The notes under the pieces were generated by a model. It was given only the letters and a program-made list of their open reading frames with translations. It was not told where the DNA came from and did not search any database. DNA of 7,828 nucleotides from Balneolales bacterium (lineage in GTDB: Bacteria > Bacteroidota > Rhodothermia > Balneolales > Natronogracilivirgulaceae). The stretch's first letter is position 1; each line of letters opens with the position of its first letter. The translations under genes were made by a program, and so were the position numbers. Shown here one piece after another: positions 1 through 6,633 of the stretch. The DNA is taken from NCBI GenBank assembly GCA_007127695.1, contig SKYW01000071.1:1-7828 (forward strand). Direction: 5' to 3'.

Positions 1-85
1 ATAATGTGTTACCTGTGTGTTGTGGGTTATCTTTTTGATTTCGCGATTCTTGGAATTTACCAATGGGCTCGCTTAAATGCCTTTT

Positions 86-114
86 ATAATAAAAATAGAT
101 TCCAGTTAAATCAA
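86..114 (-). promoter_or_regulatory. candidate sigma-70-like promoter facing the expected acpP gene
   Basis: Read on the minus strand, TTGATT (114-109) is followed after exactly 17 nt by TATTAT (91-86). These resemble a -35 and -10 pair at ideal spacing, and the predicted transcription start is near position 79. The site lies just past the fabG stop in a 128-nt non-coding stretch that is more AT-rich than the genes. Gene order in this cluster normally continues fabG-acpP, so the promoter would give acyl carrier protein, needed in large amounts, its own transcript with a leader of roughly 80 nt or more. acpP itself is outside the window and not seen. A shifted -10 (TATAAA, 88-83) is also possible but has a 20-nt spacer. 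I see no GC-rich hairpin plus T-run, so no terminator is called here. Confidence 0.4.
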
Positions 115-128
115 CATGAACAGCGACG

Positions 129-911
129 CTACATTGCCATGCCTCCATCCACGTTCAGAATGGCGCCGGTGAGGTAGGAAGCGGCATCCGAGGCCAGAAA
201 GACCACGGCTTGCGCTACTTCTTCCGGTTCTCCGGCCCGTTTCAGCGGTATTTGCGCTTCAATGCTTTTGAGGATCTTCTCGTCAAGCTTTCCGGTCATT
301 TCAGTGGATATGTATCCCGGTGCAATTACATTCACACGGATATTCCTGGAGGCCACCTCCCTGGCAAGTGATTTTGAAAAACCGATAATCCCGGCTTTGG
401 ATGCCGAATAGTTGGTCTGTCCAGCATTACCGGCTATTCCGACGACCGAGCTGATATTTATGATGGATCCGGAACGGGCTTTCATCATGGGACGAATGGC
501 CGCTTTCGAGTAGTTGAAGACGCTTTTGAGGTTGGTGCGAATAACATCATCCCACTGCTCTTCCGTCATGCGCATGATCAGGGTATCACGGGTTATGCCG
601 GCATTGTTCACCAGTATGTCCAGTCCTTTGAATTCATCCTGGGCAATGGCAATCACCTTTTCCGCCTCATTGAAATCCACCGCATCGGCCTTAACCGCTT
701 TAGCTTTCCTTCCCGTTTCTTCAATTTGCCGGACCACTTCCTCTGCGGCCTCGGCAGAACGGGCATAGGTAATAAGCACGTCAGCTCCGGCCTCAGCCAG
801 CTGAAGTGCAATGGCTTTACCTATTCCGCGACTTCCGCCGGTAACAAGTGCCGTTTTACCGTTCAAAGCAAATTTTTCCAAATTCATAGTTTCTGTAGTT
901 ATCTGCTGCAT
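129..911 (-). CDS. fabG: 3-oxoacyl-[acyl-carrier-protein] reductase FabG
   Basis: Cytosolic NADPH-dependent reductase of type II fatty acid synthesis, reducing 3-oxoacyl-ACP to 3-hydroxyacyl-ACP. It is a classical short-chain dehydrogenase: the Rossmann dinucleotide motif TGGSRGIG is at residues 24-31, NNAG at 102-105, and the active-site tetrad is Asn127, Ser155 (in NISSVVG), Tyr168 and Lys172 (YxxxK), followed by the PGYI segment at 198-201. The context INISSVVG...GQTNYSASKAG is that of FabG rather than a general sugar or steroid dehydrogenase. The full reading frame is 260 residues, slightly long for the family (about 245). The second Met (residue 9, start at 887) would give 252 residues and is an equally plausible start; neither ATG has a convincing Shine-Dalgarno sequence. 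With the first ATG the gap to the fabD stop is only 2 nt, suggesting tight coupling. The stop is TAG. Confidence 0.96.
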   Translation of the reverse strand: MQQITTETMNLEKFALNGKTALVTGGSRGIGKAIALQLAEAGADVLITYARSAEAAEEVVRQIEETGRKAKAVKADAVDFNEAEKVIAIAQDEFKGLDILVNNAGITRDTLIMRMTEEQWDDVIRTNLKSVFNYSKAAIRPMMKARSGSIINISSVVGIAGNAGQTNYSASKAGIIGFSKSLAREVASRNIRVNVIAPGYISTEMTGKLDEKILKSIEAQIPLKRAGEPEEVAQAVVFLASDAASYLTGAILNVDGGMAM

Positions 912-913
912 TC

Positions 914-1801
914 TTATTGAAATCCGGAAATTCCGACACCCTTAAGTGTACGTTTTACCAAACCCTGCAGCACATTGCCGGAACCCACTTCCACAAAATG
1001 TTTTGCCCCGTCCTGATGCATGTTGGAGAGCGTCTGTGACCAGCGAACCGGCTTTAGCAATTGCTGTTTCAGGTTTTCCCTGATCACATCCGGATCATGC
1101 GAGACGGTTCCCGTAACATTTGAATACACACCGGCGGCAGGTTTCTGAAACGCAAGTGCATCCAGAATAGTATTGAGTTCATCGCGGGCCGGGGACATCA
1201 GGGGTGAGTGGAATGCACCGCTCACTGGCAGTTTTTTCACGATTTTAGCACCCGCCTCCTTGAACTTGTCCATGGCTTCATCCACAGCCGGAATATGACC
1301 GGAAATGACAAGCTGACCCTTCGTATTGTAATTGGCAGGAGTGACAACATGATCAGGCTCCGAACAGATCTCATCACAGACCCTTTCCACTACTTCGTCA
1401 TCAAGGCCGATGATGGCGGCCATTGCCCCGGGTTGCGATTCTCCTGCATCCTGCATGAGCTCACCCCGGCGCTTGACAGCTCTCAGGGCATCTTCAAAAT
1501 GCAGCACACCGGATGCCGCCAATGCCGTGTACTCACCAAGACTGTGTCCCGCAACCATATCCGGTCGCTGACCCAGGATCTCGAAAAGGGAAAACGCGTG
1601 GACAAACAGTGCCGGCTGCGTATGTTTTGTCTGTGTGAGCGATTCCTCCGGTCCTTCGAACATGATATCTGCAAGCCGGTAGCCCAGAATGTCGTTCGCC
1701 TCATCACAGCGTTTTCGAAAATCACTGTTGAAGCGGTAATGATCCAGTCCCATTCCGGTTTTTTGCGATCCCTGTCCGGGAAATAGGTATGCTTTCTTCA
1801 T
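914..1801 (-). CDS. fabD: malonyl-CoA:ACP transacylase FabD
   Basis: Transfers the malonyl group from malonyl-CoA to holo-ACP, supplying the extender unit for fatty acid elongation. The 295-residue protein has the normal family length (about 300-310). It opens with the oxyanion motif FPGQGSQ (residues 7-13), has the nucleophile elbow GHSLGEY with Ser87, the malonyl-carboxylate-binding Arg112 in RRGELMQ, and the catalytic His198 in GAFHSP, followed by the usual C-terminal EVGSGNVLQGL segment. All catalytic positions are intact. It starts 12 nt after the fabH stop and ends just before fabG, so it sits inside the same transcription unit. The sequence before the ATG is T-rich and offers no Shine-Dalgarno match. 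Confidence 0.97.
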   Translation of the reverse strand: MKKAYLFPGQGSQKTGMGLDHYRFNSDFRKRCDEANDILGYRLADIMFEGPEESLTQTKHTQPALFVHAFSLFEILGQRPDMVAGHSLGEYTALAASGVLHFEDALRAVKRRGELMQDAGESQPGAMAAIIGLDDEVVERVCDEICSEPDHVVTPANYNTKGQLVISGHIPAVDEAMDKFKEAGAKIVKKLPVSGAFHSPLMSPARDELNTILDALAFQKPAAGVYSNVTGTVSHDPDVIRENLKQQLLKPVRWSQTLSNMHQDGAKHFVEVGSGNVLQGLVKRTLKGVGISGFQ

Positions 1802-1813
1802 AAAAACGAATGG

Positions 1814-2806
1814 TTACATGGCCCACTTGAGGTAGATGGCGCCCCATGTGTATCCGCCGCCGAACGCCGAGAGAACAAGTTTGTCACCTTTTTTCAGCCG
1901 GTCCTTCCAGTCATACAGACAAAGCGGGATCGTTGCGGCCGTGGTGTTACCGTATTTATCGATATTGATCATCACTTTTGAAGGATCCAGATTCATTCTG
2001 CGCGCCGTAGCATCAATGATCCTGAGGTTGGCCTGGTGCGGAACAAGCCAGTCCACATCATCGCCGGACAACTGGTTTTTTTTCATGATCTCTACGGACA
2101 CGTCGGCCATCCCCTCTGTGGCCCTTTTGAACACAGGGCGGCCTTCCTGGTAAATATAGTGCATTTTTTTATCTACCGTATCATGGCTTGCCGGGTTGCG
2201 GCTTCCTCCGCCAGACTGGATCAGTGTACTGGACATGTCCCCATCCGAGTACATGATGCTGTCGACAATGCCATTTTCGTCATCCGCCGGCTCCAGCAAT
2301 ACACCGGCAGCGCCATCGCCAAAAAGGATGCATGTCGAACGATCGGTATAGTCCACAATGGAACTCATCTTATCCGATCCGATAACCAGGACCCTCTTGT
2401 ACTGACCGGAAGTGATCATGTTGGTTCCGACCTCGAGGGCATACAAAAAACCCGAGCAGGCGGCGGACAGGTCGAAGCAGAAAGCGTTGGAAGCACCGAT
2501 CATACTCTGTGCAATGCATGCCGTAGCGGGAAACATGTAATCGGGAGTGACCGTGGCAACGATGATCACATCGATCTCGGAAGCATCCATGTTGCGCTGG
2601 CGTAAAATCTCACGTGCCGCTTCAGCTGCCATGAAACCCGAAGCCTTGTCAGGATCCTTGAGGATTCTGCGTTCTATGATGCCCGTTCTTGTGCGGATCC
2701 ATTCATCATTTGTCTCGACCAATTTTTCAAGTTCCTGATTCGTCAGGACGTAATCAGGCAGATAATGCCCCACGGCAGAGATCTTTGCTTTAATTTCAGA
2801 ACTCAT
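1814..2806 (-). CDS. fabH: 3-oxoacyl-ACP synthase III FabH
   Basis: Ketoacyl synthase III, which starts fatty acid synthesis by condensing a short acyl-CoA with malonyl-ACP. It is 330 residues, close to the usual 315-335. The thiolase-fold catalytic triad is complete: Cys117 in DLSAACSGF, His257 in VPHQAN and Asn287 in YGNTTA. The FGDGAAG segment (162-168) and the C-terminal FGGGYTWG (315-322) are typical of FabH. The N-terminal NDEWIRTRTGI stretch (33-43) matches the region that contacts CoA in the family. Primer preference (acetyl versus branched chain) cannot be told from the sequence by eye. The ATG is immediately preceded by GAGGA with almost no spacing, closer than a normal Shine-Dalgarno. 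No better in-frame start lies nearby. Confidence 0.97.
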   Translation of the reverse strand: MSSEIKAKISAVGHYLPDYVLTNQELEKLVETNDEWIRTRTGIIERRILKDPDKASGFMAAEAAREILRQRNMDASEIDVIIVATVTPDYMFPATACIAQSMIGASNAFCFDLSAACSGFLYALEVGTNMITSGQYKRVLVIGSDKMSSIVDYTDRSTCILFGDGAAGVLLEPADDENGIVDSIMYSDGDMSSTLIQSGGGSRNPASHDTVDKKMHYIYQEGRPVFKRATEGMADVSVEIMKKNQLSGDDVDWLVPHQANLRIIDATARRMNLDPSKVMINIDKYGNTTAATIPLCLYDWKDRLKKGDKLVLSAFGGGYTWGAIYLKWAM

Positions 2807-2880
2807 TCCTCAGAAAAGTTATACAGTCCATATGTCTGCATCTGACTGCCGCGTTAAGCGGACGGCGCCAACCCCTTTAT

Positions 2881-3867
2881 TCACGCTACAGATGCAATGA
2901 TTTTTTTGTTGATGTCTGATTCGGCCATCTTGACCGCATTGAGAATCATGTTTTTTATGGCTTCCGGAGAGCTGCCTCCGTGACCCACCATACTGATCCC
3001 GTTCACACCAAGGAACGGAACACCGCCAACCCGCTGGTAGTCAAAAGGCATAAAAGCTTCCTGAAGCAAGGACATCACAAGGGCAACCTGCTCCTTGTCC
3101 AGCTGACGCTTCTTGATAACACCCATAAGCAGCATTTTTAATGCGTCAGGGATCGACTCGCCAAACTTGAGGAGGATATTTCCGGTAACTCCATCACAGA
3201 CAAACACGTCAGCCTGTCCGGCGAGTACGTCACGACCCTCAATATTGCCAACAAAATTGGGAAGCGCCTGCAGAAGATGATAAGCTTTTTTGAGTGTCTC
3301 GGATCCTTTTTCCTTCTCCTCGCCCACATTAAGCAATCCAATTCTCGGAGTGTCTATGCCCATCATGTCCCGGGCATAGATATTGCCCATAACACCGAAC
3401 TGGAAAAGCATTTCCGGCTTGACTTCCAGGTTGGCACCGGCATCGATCATCAGCCCCAAACCCTTGACCGTAGGATAAAATGTGGCAATGGTCGGCCGGA
3501 TGACCCCATCGAGCCTTCCGAGGATGAAAGCGGAGGCAGCCATAAGCGCCCCTGTGTTTCCGGCACTCACAAAGCCGTCAACCAGACCCTTTTGATGCAT
3601 GCCAAGACCCACGACTATGGACGAGTGTGGTTTATTGCGGACAGCCTGTGCCGGCGACTCATCCATACCTATGATTTCAGGAGCATCCTGAAGTACGATG
3701 CGACCTTCAGGATAGTCATGATTTGCAAGTTCTTTTTTGATTTCTTCTTCCGGACCAGTAAGAATAACGGTGAGTTGGTCATTTTCCCCGACGGCCAGCA
3801 CGGCACCGCTTACCGGGTTTTCTGGAAAATGATCACCGCCAAAGGCATCAACGGCAATTTTCATCAT
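2881..3867 (-). CDS. plsX: phosphate acyltransferase PlsX
   Basis: Converts acyl-ACP and phosphate to acyl-phosphate, the donor used by PlsY to acylate glycerol-3-phosphate, linking fatty acid synthesis to phospholipid synthesis. It is a peripheral membrane enzyme in other bacteria. I place the start at the MMKIAVDAFGGD sequence, giving 328 residues, a normal length. The frame stays open upstream to 4017, but those 50 residues are low in family character and overlap rpmF, so they are rejected. Starting at the second Met (3864) is equally possible. Family motifs in order: DAFGGD (7-12, usually DAMGGD), SAGNTGALM (101-109), IDAGAN (141-146), LLNVGEEKEKG (178-188), CDGVTGNILLK (224-234), and NGISMVGHGGSS near the C-terminus (289-300). 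There is no membrane segment or signal peptide. It lies 50 nt after rpmF. Confidence 0.95.
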   Translation of the reverse strand: MMKIAVDAFGGDHFPENPVSGAVLAVGENDQLTVILTGPEEEIKKELANHDYPEGRIVLQDAPEIIGMDESPAQAVRNKPHSSIVVGLGMHQKGLVDGFVSAGNTGALMAASAFILGRLDGVIRPTIATFYPTVKGLGLMIDAGANLEVKPEMLFQFGVMGNIYARDMMGIDTPRIGLLNVGEEKEKGSETLKKAYHLLQALPNFVGNIEGRDVLAGQADVFVCDGVTGNILLKFGESIPDALKMLLMGVIKKRQLDKEQVALVMSLLQEAFMPFDYQRVGGVPFLGVNGISMVGHGGSSPEAIKNMILNAVKMAESDINKKIIASVA

Positions 3868-3917
3868 GTGGGTGTATGTGAATTTGGATTGGATTCCTGT
3901 TGGATACCGGTTTGATC

Positions 3918-4103
3918 TCAGGCTTCGCTGGCAGCCTTGACTACCTGACGGCCCCTGTAATATCCACATTCCGTACAGGCGCGATGACGCTGATGCACCG
4001 TTCCGCAATTGGTACACTCTGTCAGGGTGAGATCCTCCAATTTGTAATTGGAGCGTCTTTTGTCCCTTCTGGCCTTGGAAGTTTTTCTTTTTGGATGTGC
4101 CAT
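3918..4103 (-). CDS. rpmF: 50S ribosomal protein L32
   Basis: Small basic protein of the large ribosomal subunit, 61 residues. The start MAHPKRKTSKARRDKRR is the L32 signature. The protein carries an intact four-cysteine zinc ribbon: Cys30-x2-Cys33 and Cys43-x2-Cys46. This is therefore the zinc-binding form, not the cysteine-free paralogue that some bacteria use under zinc limitation. It follows the DUF177 gene by 10 nt and precedes plsX, the conserved yceD-rpmF-plsX arrangement. The upstream sequence ACGGAAT before ATG is at best a weak ribosome binding site. Confidence 0.97.
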   Translation of the reverse strand: MAHPKRKTSKARRDKRRSNYKLEDLTLTECTNCGTVHQRHRACTECGYYRGRQVVKAASEA

Positions 4104-4113
4104 ATTCCGTTAC

Positions 4114-4620
4114 TTAATTCTTTTGAATTTTTTGTTTCAGTTCCGCAAGGGCTTCCCATCTGGGATCATGCCCCGATTCTTTTTCTTTGTCACCAAAACT
4201 GGTTTCAAATTCCGTGATCTCCCCATCCTTCAAATATCTCGGATGAAGTTTTTTAACCGGGATACTCAGCAGTACCGTATCCCGCAACTCCCGGGTGATA
4301 TCGATGACATTCTGTGATGGATTCAGCTTTCGGAGCGTCCCGGACAGCTCCTCACGTTCATCTTCGACATCATGCTGGAAAACAACTTCGTAAGTGCTTT
4401 CAAGCATGGTTTCATAACGATCGAGCGAGCGGTCACAGGTCAGACTTGCGAAAGCACTGAGCTGACACTGAATCCTGAGATTGTCATCCTGCTTGTTGAA
4501 CTTCAACTGTATGCGGACCCGGGTTATGACCGAGCCTTCGACACCAAGCTCATCTGCCTCAACTTCAAGCAGTTCATCTGACAACCCCTTGGGTATCTCG
4601 TTGTATCGGAAGGAAATCAT
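4114..4620 (-). CDS. yceD: DUF177 (YceD-family) protein
   Basis: 168-residue acidic cytosolic protein of the DUF177 family, identified from its position directly before rpmF and from family hallmarks: a central CDRxL motif (LTCDRSLDRY, 60-69), the IDITRELRDTVLLSIPVK segment (106-123), and the C-terminal DPRWEALAELK (152-162). Members are linked to 23S rRNA or large-subunit assembly in some bacteria and plant plastids, but the biochemical role here is not known from sequence. The family usually has CxRC at the central motif; here the second cysteine is serine (Cys62, Ser65). The cysteines often found after the IPxK segment are also absent (LHPRYLKDGE), so any metal site is probably lost. A 62-nt gap separates it from the upstream kinase gene. 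No good Shine-Dalgarno sequence precedes the ATG. Confidence 0.88.
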   Translation of the reverse strand: MISFRYNEIPKGLSDELLEVEADELGVEGSVITRVRIQLKFNKQDDNLRIQCQLSAFASLTCDRSLDRYETMLESTYEVVFQHDVEDEREELSGTLRKLNPSQNVIDITRELRDTVLLSIPVKKLHPRYLKDGEITEFETSFGDKEKESGHDPRWEALAELKQKIQKN

Positions 4621-4651
4621 GTTGATCTGTGCACTTATTACAAAGCTGGTA

Positions 4652-4680
4652 AATTTAGCAAATTATGCACTCATAAACAA
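4652..4680 (-). promoter_or_regulatory. weak candidate promoter before yceD-rpmF-plsX-fab
   Basis: In the 62-nt gap between the kinase stop and yceD, the minus strand reads TTGTTT (4680-4675), a 17-nt spacer, then TAAATT (4657-4652), about 32 nt before the yceD ATG. Each box matches the sigma-70 consensus at only part of its positions. An overlapping CATAATTTG (4667-4659) is near, but not equal to, the Bacteroidota -7 consensus TAnnTTTG. The gap is AT-rich compared with the flanking genes, which fits a secondary start for the ribosomal-protein and lipid block. This is suggestive only. Confidence 0.22.
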
Positions 4681-4682
4681 CG

Positions 4683-5333
4683 CTATGAAAATAATCCAAA
4701 TCTCCTTTGCTCAATGATTTCGATTACCTTTCCCAAATCCTCCTTGTTGTTGACAAAATCCAGATGGTCCGTATCAATGATCAGTTTTTCATGCGGATAC
4801 CGCTTTATCCAGTCTTCATACAGCGTGTTTAGCCGCTCAAGATAATCAATTCTGATGGTGCTTTCGTAGTCTCTGCCGCGCTGCTGAATCTGTCGGACCA
4901 GGGTTGGCACGTCAGCACGCAGATAGATGAGAAGGTCCGGTGGTGTAAGAAAAGAAACCATCTCCCGAAACAGATTGCTGTAGTTTTCAAAATCACGCTT
5001 GCTCATCAGTCCCATCTGGTAGAGGTTCTTGGCAAAGATCTCAACGTCCTCGTAAATGGTGCGGTCCTGGATGAAGCTCTGCCGGGTGCTTACAATCTCT
5101 TGCTGGCTGCGAAACCTGCTGGAGAGGAAATAGACCTGCAAATTGAAGCTCCACCGCCGCATATCCTCATAAAAGTCCGTCAGGTAAGGATTGTCATCCA
5201 CTGATTCGTAATAGGCACGCCACTTGTAGTGTTTAGCCAGCAATGTGGTGAGTGAAGATTTTCCAGCCCCGATATTGCCGGCAACGGCATAATAGTAGAA
5301 GTCCGATTTCTTTTTTTCCGACATGGTCATCAT
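4683..5333 (-). CDS. deoxynucleoside kinase (dNK/dCK/dGK family)
   Basis: Phosphorylates a deoxynucleoside to its 5'-monophosphate for nucleotide salvage. The 216-residue protein has a P-loop GNIGAGKS (19-26), the substrate-base-binding ESVDDNPYL (Glu43), the catalytic DRTIYED (Asp90-Arg91, DRS in many relatives), and the LID-type QRGRDYE (151-157). This places it in the dNK family rather than with thymidylate kinase or TK1. Which base is preferred cannot be read from the sequence. The first ATG overlaps the pgi stop by 4 nt (ATGA), a sign of translational coupling. There are three possible starts: 5333, 5330 and 5324. An AGAGGA sequence sits directly before the first ATG and 9 nt before the third, so the Met at 5324 (213 residues) has the best-placed ribosome binding site. 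Its place between pgi and the lipid block has no obvious pathway logic. Confidence 0.93.
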   Translation of the reverse strand: MMTMSEKKKSDFYYYAVAGNIGAGKSSLTTLLAKHYKWRAYYESVDDNPYLTDFYEDMRRWSFNLQVYFLSSRFRSQQEIVSTRQSFIQDRTIYEDVEIFAKNLYQMGLMSKRDFENYSNLFREMVSFLTPPDLLIYLRADVPTLVRQIQQRGRDYESTIRIDYLERLNTLYEDWIKRYPHEKLIIDTDHLDFVNNKEDLGKVIEIIEQRRFGLFS

Positions 5334-6622
5334 TCCTCTTTTCCAAGCAGGCGGAACATTGCTTTTTTATATGCCTCCACTCCCGGCTGATCAAAAGGAT
5401 TCTCACCCAGAGAATAGACAAAAATGGCCGTGGCAAGCTCAAAATAATAAATGGCATGGCCGATACACTCGGCGTTCTGCTCATCGATCCTGGCAATGAA
5501 GACTGGTACACCCCCCTCCCCATGGGCCTGAACGGTACCCTGAAACGCTTTTTCGTTGACCTCTTCCATGGTTTTGCCTGAAAGGTAATTCAAGCCGTCG
5601 TAATCCTTGGATTCCGCGGACAGCGTCAGGGATGTTTCAGGTCTTTGGATGTGAAGAAATGTCTCCATTATGTTGCGTTTTCCATCCTGGACCATCTGCC
5701 CGAGGCTGTGCAGGTCGGTCGAGTACTGGGCAACGGCGGGAAACAGTCCCTGGCCATTTTTGCCTTCGCTTTCACCATAAAGCTGCTGCAGCCATCCACC
5801 CATGGAAACGAGTGCAGGCTCAAATGAAGCAATGAGGTCTATGGCGTACCCATTTTTGTAAAGCGCAAATCGTGTGCTCACATAGTCCAGGAGGTTGCCA
5901 CGATCTTCCTCCAGTTTCCGGTAGCAAGCCACGGCACCATAAAAAAGACTTTTGACATCAATGCCGGCAGCGGCTATGGGCAGCAGTCCGACTGGGGTCA
6001 GCACTGAAAACCTGCCGCCGACATCATCCGGAAGGATGAACTTGCGGTAACCATGGGCCCGGATGATCTTGTTCAATGCTCCGCCATCCTTGCTGGTGGT
6101 GCAAAAGATGCGTGACACCGCATCTTCGCTGTAGCGATCATGCATCCACTTTCTGAGTATCCGGAAGGCAATGGCGGTCTCCATGGTGGTTCCGGACTTG
6201 GAAATGACATTCAGATAAACCTGTTTGGGCGAACCATCAGCTTTTGGCTTGTCGAGATAAGCGATCAGCCTCTGCAGATATCTGCCGGATATGTGATGTC
6301 CGGTATAGATGATCTCCGGGCCGCGGTCCGCAAACTCAGGACTCAGGGCCTCAATGACCGCACGCGCACCGAGATAGGACCCGCCGATCCCACAAACAAT
6401 GAACACATCCGCGGTTTTATGGATTTCCGTACCGATGGACTCCATGTTTTCCAGGAGTGCATCATTCGGTTCCCTGAGGATGTCCTGCCAGCCAAGCCAC
6501 TCGGTTCCTTTCCCGGTGCGCTTGTCCAGCTGCTCTGATGAATCGTTTATGACCCCGGCGGCAAGATTATATTCTTCATCCGACAGGAATGTACGGGCCC
6601 GCTTTGTTTCAATAGTGATCAT
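5330..6622 (-). CDS. pgi: glucose-6-phosphate isomerase
   Basis: Interconverts glucose-6-phosphate and fructose-6-phosphate in glycolysis and gluconeogenesis. At 430 residues it is the short bacterial form (Bacillus-like, about 450) rather than the 550-residue E. coli type. Two SIS sugar-isomerase domains can be traced: GIGGSYLGA (78-86) and SKSGTTME (141-148) in the first, then the PGI signature GGRFSVLTPVGLLPI (202-216). Active-site residues are present: Glu284 in YGESEGKNGQG, His305 in DLHSLGQ, and the C-terminal Lys419 in VEAYK. It begins 11 nt after the pfkA stop, and its own stop overlaps the kinase start, so the three genes are very likely co-transcribed. No Shine-Dalgarno sequence is seen before the ATG. 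Confidence 0.97.
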   Translation of the reverse strand: MITIETKRARTFLSDEEYNLAAGVINDSSEQLDKRTGKGTEWLGWQDILREPNDALLENMESIGTEIHKTADVFIVCGIGGSYLGARAVIEALSPEFADRGPEIIYTGHHISGRYLQRLIAYLDKPKADGSPKQVYLNVISKSGTTMETAIAFRILRKWMHDRYSEDAVSRIFCTTSKDGGALNKIIRAHGYRKFILPDDVGGRFSVLTPVGLLPIAAAGIDVKSLFYGAVACYRKLEEDRGNLLDYVSTRFALYKNGYAIDLIASFEPALVSMGGWLQQLYGESEGKNGQGLFPAVAQYSTDLHSLGQMVQDGKRNIMETFLHIQRPETSLTLSAESKDYDGLNYLSGKTMEEVNEKAFQGTVQAHGEGGVPVFIARIDEQNAECIGHAIYYFELATAIFVYSLGENPFDQPGVEAYKKAMFRLLGKEE

Positions 6623-6633
6623 GTTCTGTTTTG

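Noticed and set aside
1..128. Rho-independent terminator after fabG
   Set aside because: The AT-rich run near 81-95 is not preceded by a GC-rich inverted repeat, so there is no terminator structure. A promoter is the better reading.
1208..1786. 192-residue plus-strand open frame antisense to fabD
   Set aside because: Same-register shadow of fabD; composition rich in Cys, His and Arg without any domain pattern.
2036..2605. 189-residue plus-strand open frame antisense to fabH
   Set aside because: Same-register shadow of fabH with no family features.
2807..2880. Possible terminator or promoter in the plsX-fabH gap
   Set aside because: The only hairpin I find is a 4-bp CCGC/GCGG stem with a 5-nt loop and no following T-run, and the TATAAC present has no matching -35 at proper spacing. 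It is not strong enough to call either.
3277..3915. 212-residue plus-strand open frame antisense to plsX
   Set aside because: Same-register shadow of an intact plsX; no recognisable protein features.
3868..4017. 50-residue N-terminal extension of the plsX reading frame
   Set aside because: It overlaps rpmF out of frame, has no PlsX family character, and the standard PlsX start (MKIAVDAFGGD) is at 3864/3867.
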